A program made the translations under genes and the position numbers. Shown here piece after piece: positions 1 through 6,278 of a stretch of 7,065 nucleotides of DNA (its first letter is position 1; each line of letters begins with the position of its first letter). This DNA comes from Bordetella parapertussis. GTDB taxonomy: Bacteria > Pseudomonadota > Gammaproteobacteria > Burkholderiales > Burkholderiaceae_B. The DNA is taken from assembly GCA_945862495.1 (NCBI GenBank), contig CAMAYM010000124.1, positions 1 through 7,065 on the forward strand, read 5' to 3'. The notes below the pieces were generated by a model. The model was given only the letters and a program-made list of their open reading frames with translations. It was not told the DNA's origin and ran no database searches.

Positions 1-2
1 AG

Positions 3-221
3 GGCGTGTTGATCCTGACGGACTTGCCTGGTGCAACCCCTTCAAATATTGCGGTAGCGGCTTCTGGTCTTGCGCAAGCGCAAGGCGTCATTTGCCGAGT
101 TTTAGGCGGCGTCAATGCGTCGATGTTGCTCAAAGCCATTAACTACCGCGATGCAGCTTTGGATGTCGTGATCGAGAAAGCACTCGCGGGTGCCACACAA
201 GCCGTGTTACGTGTAGACTAA
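3..221 (+). CDS. PTS EIIA component, mannose (EIIA-Man) family, 3' part only
   Basis: This is the C-terminal 72 residues of a mannose-family PTS EIIA; the 5' end lies outside the window, and the open frame runs in from the edge, so the GTG at 6 is not a true start. In this family a phospho-histidine near the N-terminus (not visible here) receives phosphate from HPr. The visible LTDLPGATPSN stretch matches the conserved loop whose Asp corresponds to Asp67 of E. coli ManX, which packs against the active histidine. The rest (GVNASMLLKA, then a C-terminal helix and strand) fits the end of the fold. The gene stops 41 bases before ptsH. In betaproteobacteria, a single-domain EIIA of this type next to ptsH-ptsI is usually regulatory, with no cognate EIIB/C permease. 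The family assignment is good; the substrate or partner cannot be read from this fragment. Confidence 0.88.
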   Translation, partial: GVLILTDLPGATPSNIAVAASGLAQAQGVICRVLGGVNASMLLKAINYRDAALDVVIEKALAGATQAVLRVD

Positions 222-262
222 CGTAATCCGCGTGAGCTAACCCCCTATTCTTTATTTTTGAT

Positions 263-532
263 ATGCCTGATCTCGATATCGTCGTGTCCAATAAGCTTGG
301 CTTGCATGCCCGTGCAGCAGCCAAACTGACTCAGCTTGCGGGTCAGTTCAGTAGTGAAATTTTCATCTCTAAAGGCGCTCAGCGCGTCAATGCCAAAAGC
401 ATTATGGGCGTTATGATGCTGGCCGCAGGGATGCGAACCACTGTCAAAGTTGAAGCCAACGGCAGTGATGCTGAGCGCGCACTTGACGCCATTCATACAT
501 TATTCGATGACAAATTCGGCGAAGGCGAATAA
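263..532 (+). CDS. ptsH: HPr, phosphocarrier protein of the PTS
   Basis: HPr is a small cytoplasmic phosphocarrier that takes phosphate from EI and hands it to EIIA. At 89 residues it has the normal length. The active-site motif LGLHARAA places the phosphorylated histidine at position 15 and the conserved Arg at 17. The sequence AKSIMGVMML puts a serine at position 46, the residue phosphorylated by HPr kinase HprK in species that have it; many betaproteobacteria do, but no hprK is in this window. The ATG at 263 gives His15 the standard number, which supports this start, although no clear Shine-Dalgarno precedes it. That may mean translation coupled to the EIIA gene 41 bases upstream. It is followed by ptsI, so the order is EIIA-ptsH-ptsI. 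Confidence 0.97.
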   Translation: MPDLDIVVSNKLGLHARAAAKLTQLAGQFSSEIFISKGAQRVNAKSIMGVMMLAAGMRTTVKVEANGSDAERALDAIHTLFDDKFGEGE

Positions 533-560
533 GTCCTCTGGCGATGCACGACCAGGGCCA

Positions 561-2273
561 ATGCTTTGCTTGTATGGGCAGGGTGCGGCGCGTGGGTATG
601 CGATAGGTCGCGCATTGGTGATGGGAGCTGCGGCACTCGAAGTCGCTCACTACAGAGTTCATCCTTCAGGCGTGCCTGCTGAGCAAGCACGCTTGAGTCG
701 TGCCTTGGAAACGACTCGCCAAGAAATGCTCGAGTTAGCTGAGACTTTACCTGAAGATGCACCTCGCGAATTAGGTGCACTGCTGAGTGTCCATGGGATG
801 CTGCTTTCAGATCCTTTGCTAGCTGATGAAGCACTAAGTTTGATCGCTGATAAGCACTACAACGCAGAATGGGCGCTGACTACTCAAGGGCAGATTCTGG
901 GTGAGCAGTTTGCCGCCATGGAAGATGAATATCTGCGTGAGCGCGGAGCGGATGTCCGGCATGTGATCGAACGGGTCCTACATGTTTTGTCAGGCTCGAG
1001 TACCTTAAGCCCCTTTGATCTCGTCGGAAATATTGACGAACCCTTAATTGTGATCGCACACGATATTTCGCCTGCTGACATGATTCGTTTGCGCGGCGGA
1101 CGTTTCGCTGGTTTTGCAACCGACCTTGGTGGCGCAACATCTCATACCGCAATTGTTGCGCGTAGCTTATCTGTTCCCGCTGTGGTTGCGCTTGGCCATG
1201 CACGCAGTGTGTTGCGCGATGGCGATCTGGTGATTATCGATGGTATTCAAGGCGTCTTGATTGTCAACCCATCTCCGCTTGCACTTGAACAATATAAAAA
1301 AATGCAAGAGCAGTATCTGGACGATCGCGTTACGCTGGCTGCACTTAAAGACGTGCCTGCTGTAACGCTTGATGGTTTGGATATTTCTCTTCAGGCCAAT
1401 ATCGAATTGCCCGAAGAAGTTGAATTAGCATTAGCGAACGGAGCGAATGGTATTGGTTTATTTCGTAGTGAATTTTTATTTATAGGGCGCAGCGAATTAC
1501 CGAGCGAAGAAGAGCAATATTTGGCGTATACCTCAGTTGTCAAAGCCATGCAAAATAGACCCGTGACGATTCGAACATTAGATGTAGGTGCGGACAAGGC
1601 ACTGGATGGCGAGGCAACGGTTGCGACGAATCCAGCTTTAGGTTTGCGCGCGATTCGTTATTGTCTTGCTCACCCTGATTTGTTTGCAACGCAACTCCGA
1701 GCGATTTTGAGAGCCTCTGCCTATGGATCGGTGCGTATTTTGATTCCGATGGTCGCGCACATGCATGAAGTGGTGGCAGCCAAAGCCGCTATCGCATCCG
1801 CCAAGCGGGAGCTTGACGACAGAGGTCAAGCCTATGCAGATAAGATTGAAGTGGGTTGCATGGTAGAAATTCCTGCAACTGCGATTGCAATTGATCCGTT
1901 TGCAGATGCGTTAGATTTTTTATCGATCGGCACGAACGATTTGATTCAATACACCCTCGCAATTGATCGTGCGGATAATGAAGTCTCTGCACTGTACGAT
2001 CCATTACACCCGGCCGTTCTTAAGCTCATCGCAAATACGATTAATGCAGGTATCCGTACGGGTATTCCAGTCGCGGTGTGCGGTGAAATGGCAGGTGACC
2101 CTAAGCTCACTCGTTTATTACTCGGCTTAGGCTTAACGCATTTCTCAATGCATCCGCAACAACTGCTTGACGTCAAGCGTGAGATCCGCCGCGGTCATTC
2201 CAATGCCTTACGTCAGCAAGTCGCAACTGCTCTCAATCGCCATAGCACCATTGATCCCTCAGTGCTTCAATAA
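561..2273 (+). CDS. ptsI: PTS enzyme I (phosphoenolpyruvate-protein phosphotransferase)
   Basis: Enzyme I autophosphorylates from PEP and passes the phosphate to HPr; it is cytoplasmic and dimeric. With the ATG at 561 the protein is 570 residues, close to the usual 575. Domains in order: N-terminal HPr-binding and helical region (about 1-150), the swivelling phospho-His domain with GGATSHTAIVAR (active His195), then the PEP-binding TIM barrel (about 255-540) with IGLFRSEFLF, SIGTNDLIQYTLAIDR and VAVCGEMAGDP (catalytic Cys507, equivalent to Cys502 of E. coli). The frame is open further up: an ATG at 507 would overlap ptsH by 26 bases and add 18 residues. I prefer 561 because LYGQGAARGYAIGRA then aligns with the normal EI N-terminus. 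Neither start has a good ribosome-binding site. The gene ends 16 bases before a strong terminator. Confidence 0.95.
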   Translation: MLCLYGQGAARGYAIGRALVMGAAALEVAHYRVHPSGVPAEQARLSRALETTRQEMLELAETLPEDAPRELGALLSVHGMLLSDPLLADEALSLIADKHYNAEWALTTQGQILGEQFAAMEDEYLRERGADVRHVIERVLHVLSGSSTLSPFDLVGNIDEPLIVIAHDISPADMIRLRGGRFAGFATDLGGATSHTAIVARSLSVPAVVALGHARSVLRDGDLVIIDGIQGVLIVNPSPLALEQYKKMQEQYLDDRVTLAALKDVPAVTLDGLDISLQANIELPEEVELALANGANGIGLFRSEFLFIGRSELPSEEEQYLAYTSVVKAMQNRPVTIRTLDVGADKALDGEATVATNPALGLRAIRYCLAHPDLFATQLRAILRASAYGSVRILIPMVAHMHEVVAAKAAIASAKRELDDRGQAYADKIEVGCMVEIPATAIAIDPFADALDFLSIGTNDLIQYTLAIDRADNEVSALYDPLHPAVLKLIANTINAGIRTGIPVAVCGEMAGDPKLTRLLLGLGLTHFSMHPQQLLDVKREIRRGHSNALRQQVATALNRHSTIDPSVLQ

Positions 2274-2289
2274 ATCACTTTAAAAAATG

Positions 2290-2333
2290 AAAAATCGCCA
2301 CATGTGTAGAGAGCACATTTGGCGATTTTTTTT
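2290..2333. terminator. Bidirectional intrinsic terminator between ptsI and amtB
   Basis: A long inverted repeat, AAAAATCGCCACATGTG (2290-2306) against CACATTTGGCGATTTTTTT (from 2314), has a 7-base loop and one A/C mismatch. On the + strand it runs into a T-run after ptsI. On the - strand the leading A-run becomes the T-run, so it can also stop amtB transcription. That fits the two convergent genes that flank it. Confidence 0.9.
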
Positions 2334-2358
2334 ACCCAAAAATTTTATCCGCTCAAGC

Positions 2359-2386
2359 GATTGATTTTTCGCGGAGTCTATCAATC
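2359..2386. repeat. Short inverted repeat in the amtB 3' flank
   Basis: GATTGAT (2359-2365) and ATCAATC (2380-2386) are perfect inverted copies separated by 14 bases. The repeat lies between the shared terminator and the amtB stop codon. With 7 AT-rich pairs and a large loop it would be a weak hairpin in the 3' end of the amtB message. It may be chance, and no function is claimed. Confidence 0.3.
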
Positions 2387-2394
2387 AAAGGAGT

Positions 2395-3633
2395 TTAGCG
2401 ATGATAGGCTGACTCACCATGCGAGGTGATATCTAGACCTTCGCGTTCCATGTCCTCGCTGACACGCAGACCGCACATCAGATCTGCAATCTTGAACGAT
2501 ACATAAGCAACAACGCCGGACCAGATGATGGTGATAACAATGCCTTCAAGCTGCACTAGCAACTGATTACCAATGAGGCTGATCGAGTCTAGACCGAGGC
2601 CGCCGAGTGCTTTTGCGTTAAACACACCTACTAATACACCACCAACGATACCGCCCACACCATGGATACCGAACACGTCGAGTGAATCATCTACACCCAG
2701 CATGTGCTTCAGCCCGTTGACGCCCCAGACGCAGATGACGCCAGCTGAGATTCCAATGACTAAGGCACCCACAGGACCGACCAAGCCAGCTGCTGGTGTT
2801 ACACCGACCAAGCCCGCTATGGCACCAGACGCTGCACCCAGCATGGATGGACGGCCTTTGATTGCCCACTCAGTAAATACCCACGCCATAATGGCACCCA
2901 CTGTTGCAATGAGGGTATTGAACAAGGCAAGGGCGGCAACTTCGTTTGCAGCGAGTGAAGAACCCGCGTTAAAACCAAACCAGCCTACCCACAATAATGC
3001 CGCACCCGTCATCGTCATGGGGAGGTTGTGGGGTTGCATCGCTTCTTTGCCATATCCCAAACGCTTGCCGACCACAAAGGCACCGACTAGCGCAGCGATA
3101 CCCGCATTGATATGCACTACGGTACCGCCTGCAAAGTCCAGCGCACCTTTTTCAGCAAGCAGTCCTTTGGAGGTTTCTGTCGTGAACCAGATCATGTGGG
3201 CTACAGGGATGTAAGCGAACGTGAACCAGAGCACCGTAAAAACTAGGACGGCTGAAAATCTCGCACGTTCTGCGAATGCCCCTACGATCAGTGCGCAGGT
3301 AATTCCCACGAATGTGGCCTGGAACGCAGCGTACAGAAACTCAGGGATGGAACCCGTCATGGAGTACTTCCCGTCCTCAGGGTTAAACATTCCACTAAAG
3401 AAAGAGCGAGAGAAACCACCTACAAAGGCATTACCTTCTGTGAAGGTGAGGGAATAGCCATAAGCAAACCACAGTAAGACTGCGACCGCGAACGTGCACA
3501 TGACCTGCATCAGTACGGAAAGGACATTTTTCGAACGAACCAAGCCGCCGTAAAACAAAGCTAAGCCCGGTACAACCATCAGAAGAACGAGCAGGGTTGA
3601 AACACCTACCCATGCGATATCGGCTTTATCCAT
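2395..3633 (-). CDS. amtB: AmtB-type ammonium channel
   Basis: An ammonium transporter of the Amt/Rh family: a trimeric inner-membrane channel. The 412 residues show the hydrophobic segments expected for 11 helices. Pore residues are all visible: twin histidines His174 (in GGTVVHINAG) and His324 (in FGIHGVGG), Asp166 (in GALDFAGG), the Phe gate at Phe108 and Phe221, and Trp149 in HMIW. These match E. coli D160, H168, F107, F215, W148 and H318. The protein starts directly at the first helix (WVGVSTLLVLL), so it lacks the cleaved leader of E. coli AmtB. GGAG at 3643-3646 lies 9 bases before the start. It sits 28 bases downstream of glnK, the standard operon in which GlnK binds AmtB from the cytoplasm and blocks it when nitrogen is plentiful. 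Expression is expected from the sigma-54 promoter upstream of glnK. Confidence 0.97.
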   Translation of the reverse strand: MDKADIAWVGVSTLLVLLMVVPGLALFYGGLVRSKNVLSVLMQVMCTFAVAVLLWFAYGYSLTFTEGNAFVGGFSRSFFSGMFNPEDGKYSMTGSIPEFLYAAFQATFVGITCALIVGAFAERARFSAVLVFTVLWFTFAYIPVAHMIWFTTETSKGLLAEKGALDFAGGTVVHINAGIAALVGAFVVGKRLGYGKEAMQPHNLPMTMTGAALLWVGWFGFNAGSSLAANEVAALALFNTLIATVGAIMAWVFTEWAIKGRPSMLGAASGAIAGLVGVTPAAGLVGPVGALVIGISAGVICVWGVNGLKHMLGVDDSLDVFGIHGVGGIVGGVLVGVFNAKALGGLGLDSISLIGNQLLVQLEGIVITIIWSGVVAYVSFKIADLMCGLRVSEDMEREGLDITSHGESAYHR

Positions 3634-3661
3634 TTTTTAATGCTCCATTGATTCAATAAAT

Positions 3662-4000
3662 TTAGAGTGCAGCGTCGCCGGTTTCGCCGGTTCGGATTCT
3701 GATGACTTGCTCGAGTGGAGCGATAAATATTTTCCCGTCACCGATCTTGCCTGTCCGTGCGGCTTGTTCAATTACTTCGATAGCTTGATCGACTAGATGG
3801 TCAGCCACTGCAGCTTCGACACGCAGTTTTGGCAAAAAATCGACCGCATATTCAGCACCTCGGTAGAGTTCTGTATGCCCCTTTTGACGGCCAAAACCTT
3901 TGACTTCTGTGACGGTAAGTCCCTGAACGCCAAGCGTTGAGAGGGCGACTCGGACCTCGTCAAGCTTAAAAGGTTTGATAATGGCAATGATGAGCTTCAT
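3662..4000 (-). CDS. glnK: PII nitrogen signalling protein (GlnK by context)
   Basis: PII proteins are cytoplasmic trimers that read ATP/ADP, 2-oxoglutarate and, through uridylylation, glutamine. The 112 residues are standard length. The T-loop GHTELYRGAEYAVDFLPK carries Tyr51, the uridylylation site, and Tyr46. The nucleotide-binding B- and C-loop segments TGKIGDGKIF and RIRTGE are intact. Sequence alone mixes paralog features: Asp54 is typical of E. coli GlnB (Asn in GlnK), whereas the LIIAIIKPFKL start and the ETGDAAL end look more like GlnK. The call GlnK rests on amtB being the next gene, 28 bases on. GAGGA at 4008-4012 lies 7 bases before the ATG, which fixes the start. A consensus sigma-54 promoter lies immediately upstream. 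Confidence 0.96.
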   Translation of the reverse strand: MKLIIAIIKPFKLDEVRVALSTLGVQGLTVTEVKGFGRQKGHTELYRGAEYAVDFLPKLRVEAAVADHLVDQAIEVIEQAARTGKIGDGKIFIAPLEQVIRIRTGETGDAAL

Positions 4001-4039
4001 AAATGTTTCCTCGATAAAAGGGTTCGTATCAAGGAATAA

Positions 4040-4054
4040 GCAAAAGTCGTGCCA
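4040..4054 (-). promoter_or_regulatory. Sigma-54 (RpoN) promoter of glnK-amtB
   Basis: Read on the - strand the 15 bases are TGGCACGACTTTTGC. This matches the sigma-54 consensus TGGCACG-N4-TTGC at every fixed position, with GG and GC at the -24 and -12 elements. Counting 12 bases from the -12 C puts the transcript start near 4028, giving a leader of about 28 bases that includes the GAGGA ribosome-binding site of glnK. Sigma-54 promoters need an activator ATPase, here presumably NtrC bound at the upstream dyads. Confidence 0.93.
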
Positions 4055-4072
4055 ACTTTTTTACTTTTAAAA

Positions 4073-4089
4073 TAGACAGTATTGGTGCC
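4073..4089. promoter_or_regulatory. Possible weak NtrC site close to the promoter
   Basis: TAGACAGTATTGGTGCC keeps the TGGTGC half of the NtrC dyad, but only T..AC of the other half. Its centre is about 53 bases upstream of the inferred start. In E. coli glnA, weak NtrC sites at a similar distance act as governors that limit output at high NtrC-P. This could be such a site or a chance match. Confidence 0.35.
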
Positions 4090-4146
4090 GCATTGATAAT
4101 TTAAGTACTAAACAAGCTTTATCGGATCAAATTTATGCCTTAACAA

Positions 4147-4163
4147 AGAACGAAAATGGTGCA
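4147..4163. promoter_or_regulatory. Probable second NtrC binding site (one strong half)
   Basis: AGAACGAAAATGGTGCA has a perfect AAAATGGTGCA right half and a degraded left half, compared with the dyad TGCACCAAAATGGTGCA. Its centre is 30 bp from that of the perfect dyad at 4177-4193, close to three helical turns, so two NtrC dimers would lie on the same face of the DNA. The centre is about 127 bases upstream of the inferred glnK start. Confidence 0.68.
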
Positions 4164-4176
4164 TACACCCTCTTTG

Positions 4177-4193
4177 TGCACCAAAGTGGTGCA
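4177..4193. promoter_or_regulatory. Strong NtrC binding site (enhancer)
   Basis: TGCACCAAAGTGGTGCA is a perfect match to the NtrC dyad TGCACC-N4-TGGTGCA, with full symmetry between the outer TGCAC and GTGCA arms. Its centre is about 157 bases upstream of the inferred glnK transcript start, an ordinary enhancer distance. It is embedded in overlapping inverted repeats: CTTTG/CAAAG on the left and CAAAGTG/CACTTTG on the right, spanning 4172-4198. It also lies about 120 bases before ubiK, but activation there would need a sigma-54 promoter on that side, and I see none. Confidence 0.88.
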
Positions 4194-4313
4194 CTTTGTT
4201 TCGTCGAGTACCTAAAAGAAAAAGAAATGGATTTTTTTAACAAAGCCTGATGCACATCATTCCGCTCTTTTGCAACAGCATCTAAACTTAGTAAATCTTA
4301 TTAGGAGTCCATC

Positions 4314-4571
4314 ATGATGAAGGCAAATGCGTGGTTTGAAGAGTTTCAAAAAAATATCTCTGAACTCATAGCAAAGAGTCCAGCCGCAGATATTGAACGC
4401 AACGTCAAAGCCTTTATGGGGCAGGCGTTTAATCGAATGGACCTTGTGACCCGAGAAGAGTTCGATGTGCAGGCGGATTTGCTGAGCCGCGCACAGGTTC
4501 GCATCGACGCACTCGAACAGCAGTTGCATGTGCTCGAAGCACGTGTTGCCGCGCTAGATAGCTCCGAATAA
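4314..4571 (+). CDS. ubiK: Ubiquinone biosynthesis accessory factor UbiK (BMFP/YqiC family)
   Basis: An 85-residue protein of the UbiK/YqiC family. In E. coli, UbiK works with UbiJ in the soluble ubiquinone-synthesis complex under aerobic conditions, and it can bind membranes and trimerise through a coiled coil. Here the N-terminal half (WFEEFQKNISELIAKSP, then IERNVKAFMGQAFNRMDLV) is the typical amphipathic part. The segment TREEFDVQADLLSRAQ leads into a leucine-rich coiled coil (RIDALEQQLHVLEARVAAL), the standard C-terminal end of the family. AGGAG at 4303-4307 serves an ATG at 4314 (6-base spacing) or at 4317 (9-base); both are plausible and differ by one Met. It is divergent from glnK and 138 bases before comM. 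Its role in ubiquinone synthesis is inferred from family membership. Confidence 0.9.
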   Translation: MMKANAWFEEFQKNISELIAKSPAADIERNVKAFMGQAFNRMDLVTREEFDVQADLLSRAQVRIDALEQQLHVLEARVAALDSSE

Positions 4572-4675
4572 AGCAGTCTTCTTATTACGTTATCTAAAGG
4601 GTCTTGGAGAAATGCTGTGTGCTGCAGTGTTTTCCGAGGTAGACTTTTTTAGCCTGGGCCCCTCTCATGCTTAAA

Positions 4676-4705
4676 CGCCCGCTGCATAATTTGCAGTTTG
4701 GGGCG
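4676..4705 (+). other. Hairpin covering the comM ribosome-binding region
   Basis: CTGCA (4682-4686) pairs with TGCAG (4692-4696) around a 5-base loop. CGCCC (4676-4680) pairs with GGGCG (4701-4705) outside it, with an internal bulge of 1 base against 4. The right arm is the only G-rich segment before the comM ATG at 4710, so the structure could bury the ribosome-binding site. There is no T-run, so it is not an intrinsic terminator. Confidence 0.45.
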
Positions 4706-4709
4706 CTTC

Positions 4710-6212
4710 ATGTCTCTTGCCGTTTTATTGAGTCGTTCACTTGTGGGTTTAGATGCACCCACCGTGCGCGTAGAAATCCATTTAGCAAGCGGTCTTCCTA
4801 GTTTTGGCATTGTTGGCTTGGCGGATGCAGAGGTACGCGAAAGTCGCGAGCGCGTACGCGCTGCGATTTTGAGCAGCGGTTTTGAGTTTCCGTTGGGTCG
4901 CCTGACGGTCAATCTTTCCCCAGCTGATATTCCCAAAGAGTCTGGACGTTTTGATCTCCCCATTGCGCTGGGTGTTTTGTTGGTGTCCGGTCAGGCCACT
5001 GCGCGCTGCGCATCTGTAATGTCTAACTTGGTGTTGGCGGGTGAGCTCTCCTTGACCGGTGCGCTTGTCTCGACAAGAGGGGCACTCGCGATTGCCTTGG
5101 CTGTTGCGCGGACCCATCGGCAGGCGACCTTGCTGTTACCCATGTTGGATGCAGAAGATGCGTCGCGGGTGCCTGGCATTTCTGTATTGGGGGCAACAAG
5201 CTTGGCTGAAGTGGTTACCCACCTCAATGGCACGCGTCCCTTGTTGCCTGTGACACCTTCAATTTCTCTGCCGCGATCCACCGAGCACCCCTGCCTATCT
5301 GATTTGCGTGGTCAGTTATTGGCACGAAGAGCCTTGGAGCTTGCCGCGGCAGGTGGTCACAGTATCTTGCTCTCGGGTACGCCGGGGGTGGGGAAAAGCA
5401 TGTTAGCGAGACGTTTGCCAGGTATTTTGCCTGACCTCACGGAGTCAGAGTCACTCGAGGTTGCAGCGATTGCGACTTTTGCAGGTGTTTCACAATCCTT
5501 GAGTTGTGTTCGTCCATTTAGAAGCCCTCACCACTCTGCCTCATTGGCTGCAATGATTGGTGGCGGTCTGAAGCCTCGTCCAGGGGAGGTTTCGCTTGCG
5601 CATCGGGGGGTGTTGTTGATGGACGAATTACCAGAGTTTGAGCGCCGGGTTCGCGAAGCGCTTCGAGAACCCCTTGAAAATTATGAGATTGCGCTGGCGC
5701 GTGCCAATATTAAAGTGGTGTACCCCGCTGATTTTCAGCTGATTGCGACGATGAATCCGTGTCCCTGCGGTTGGAATGGTCACCCAAAGCGTGCGTGCAA
5801 GTGTCGAGCCGAACAAATACTGACTTACCAGTCGCGGGTTTCGGGGCCGTTAATGGACCGGATTGATTTGCAGGTGTACGTGACACAGGAAAAAGAAAAA
5901 TGGCTGGATTTGCAAGTCGGAGAGGGCTCTGCTGTGGTGCGCAAACGCGTGTGCTCAGCCTGGGCGAGACAGAAAAACAGACAGGGCGGACTCAACGCAC
6001 GTTTGGATGATGCCGCGCTAGAGGCACACTGCGCGATGTCCTCAGGTGCCAAAACACTGTTAGAAAAGCTCATGGACCGGTATGATCTGACTGCTCGCTC
6101 GATTCAGCGCGTTCGCCGCGTTTCCCGCACGATTGCGGATCTAGACGAACAAATATCGATAGATACCCAGCACGTTGCCGAGGCATTTCAATATCGGTTC
6201 AAAGCGTCGTGA
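4710..6212 (+). CDS. comM: ComM / YifB-family AAA+ ATPase (branch-migration helicase in natural transformation)
   Basis: A 500-residue member of the YifB/ComM family, the normal size. The characterised ComM of Vibrio cholerae is a hexameric helicase that extends the joint between incoming single-stranded DNA and the chromosome during transformation. Old names such as Mg-chelatase-like reflect homology, not activity. The N-terminal Lon-like domain spans about 1-165 (VGLDAPTVRVEIHLASGLPSF, then VNLSPADIPKESGRFDLPIA). The ATPase core follows, with Walker A GTPGVGKS (223-230, Lys229) and Walker B LLMDELPEF (Asp305-Glu306). A Cys cluster CPCGW...CKC (Cys351, 353, 363, 365) is typical of the family and may bind metal. 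The C-terminal Mg-chelatase-type domain starts near 390. The ATG at 4710 gives the canonical MSLAV start; a TTG at 4698 is also in frame. All ATPase motifs are intact. Competence cannot be concluded from comM alone, since it is also found in species not known to be transformable. Confidence 0.94.
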   Translation: MSLAVLLSRSLVGLDAPTVRVEIHLASGLPSFGIVGLADAEVRESRERVRAAILSSGFEFPLGRLTVNLSPADIPKESGRFDLPIALGVLLVSGQATARCASVMSNLVLAGELSLTGALVSTRGALAIALAVARTHRQATLLLPMLDAEDASRVPGISVLGATSLAEVVTHLNGTRPLLPVTPSISLPRSTEHPCLSDLRGQLLARRALELAAAGGHSILLSGTPGVGKSMLARRLPGILPDLTESESLEVAAIATFAGVSQSLSCVRPFRSPHHSASLAAMIGGGLKPRPGEVSLAHRGVLLMDELPEFERRVREALREPLENYEIALARANIKVVYPADFQLIATMNPCPCGWNGHPKRACKCRAEQILTYQSRVSGPLMDRIDLQVYVTQEKEKWLDLQVGEGSAVVRKRVCSAWARQKNRQGGLNARLDDAALEAHCAMSSGAKTLLEKLMDRYDLTARSIQRVRRVSRTIADLDEQISIDTQHVAEAFQYRFKAS

Positions 6213-6243
6213 AACGTTTTATCACTCCAGATAGAGCCAAGTG

Positions 6244-6272
6244 CTGCAAATAATAAAAATATGTCATATAAT
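6244..6272 (+). promoter_or_regulatory. Probable sigma-70 promoter for rpmI-rplT
   Basis: A perfect -10 hexamer TATAAT (6267-6272) lies 17 bases after CTGCAA (6244-6249), which matches the -35 consensus at three of six positions. The flanking DNA is AT-rich. Transcription would start near 6279 and give a leader of about 140 bases before rpmI. This would supply the ribosomal genes independently of comM, as expected since no infC or thrS precedes them. Confidence 0.6.
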
Positions 6273-6278
6273 CAAAGA

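Larger units (their letters stand above)
4001..4313. promoter_or_regulatory. Nitrogen-control intergenic region between glnK and ubiK
   Basis: This 313-base non-coding region separates two divergent genes. From glnK outward it holds the glnK ribosome-binding site, a sigma-54 promoter, a possible weak NtrC half-site, an AT-rich stretch (about 4090-4150), and two NtrC-type dyads. The remaining part towards ubiK (about 4194-4313) is AT-rich with a T7 tract at 4232-4238, an isolated TGCAC at 4251-4255, and the AGGAG ribosome-binding site of ubiK at 4303-4307. I see no clear sigma-70 promoter for ubiK: TTGCAA at 4270-4275 is a possible -35, but no good -10 follows. I found no clean IHF consensus in the AT-rich stretch. 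Confidence 0.8.

Noticed and set aside
2573..3214. Long open frame on the + strand inside amtB (213 codons)
   Set aside because: It is antisense to amtB, rich in Pro, Thr and Ala in a low-complexity pattern, and has no recognisable domain. The opposite strand encodes a full AmtB with all pore residues.
4251..4267. TGCAC at 4251 as a further NtrC site near ubiK
   Set aside because: Only one half of the dyad is present; the other half (CCGCTC) does not match TGGTGCA, and no sigma-54 promoter faces ubiK.
4612..4674. 20-codon frame between ubiK and comM (MLCAAVFSEVDFFSLGPSHA), considered as a leader peptide
   Set aside because: The GGAG upstream is only 2 bases from the ATG, there is no coupled terminator structure, and the sequence has no regulatory codon run. 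It is probably chance.
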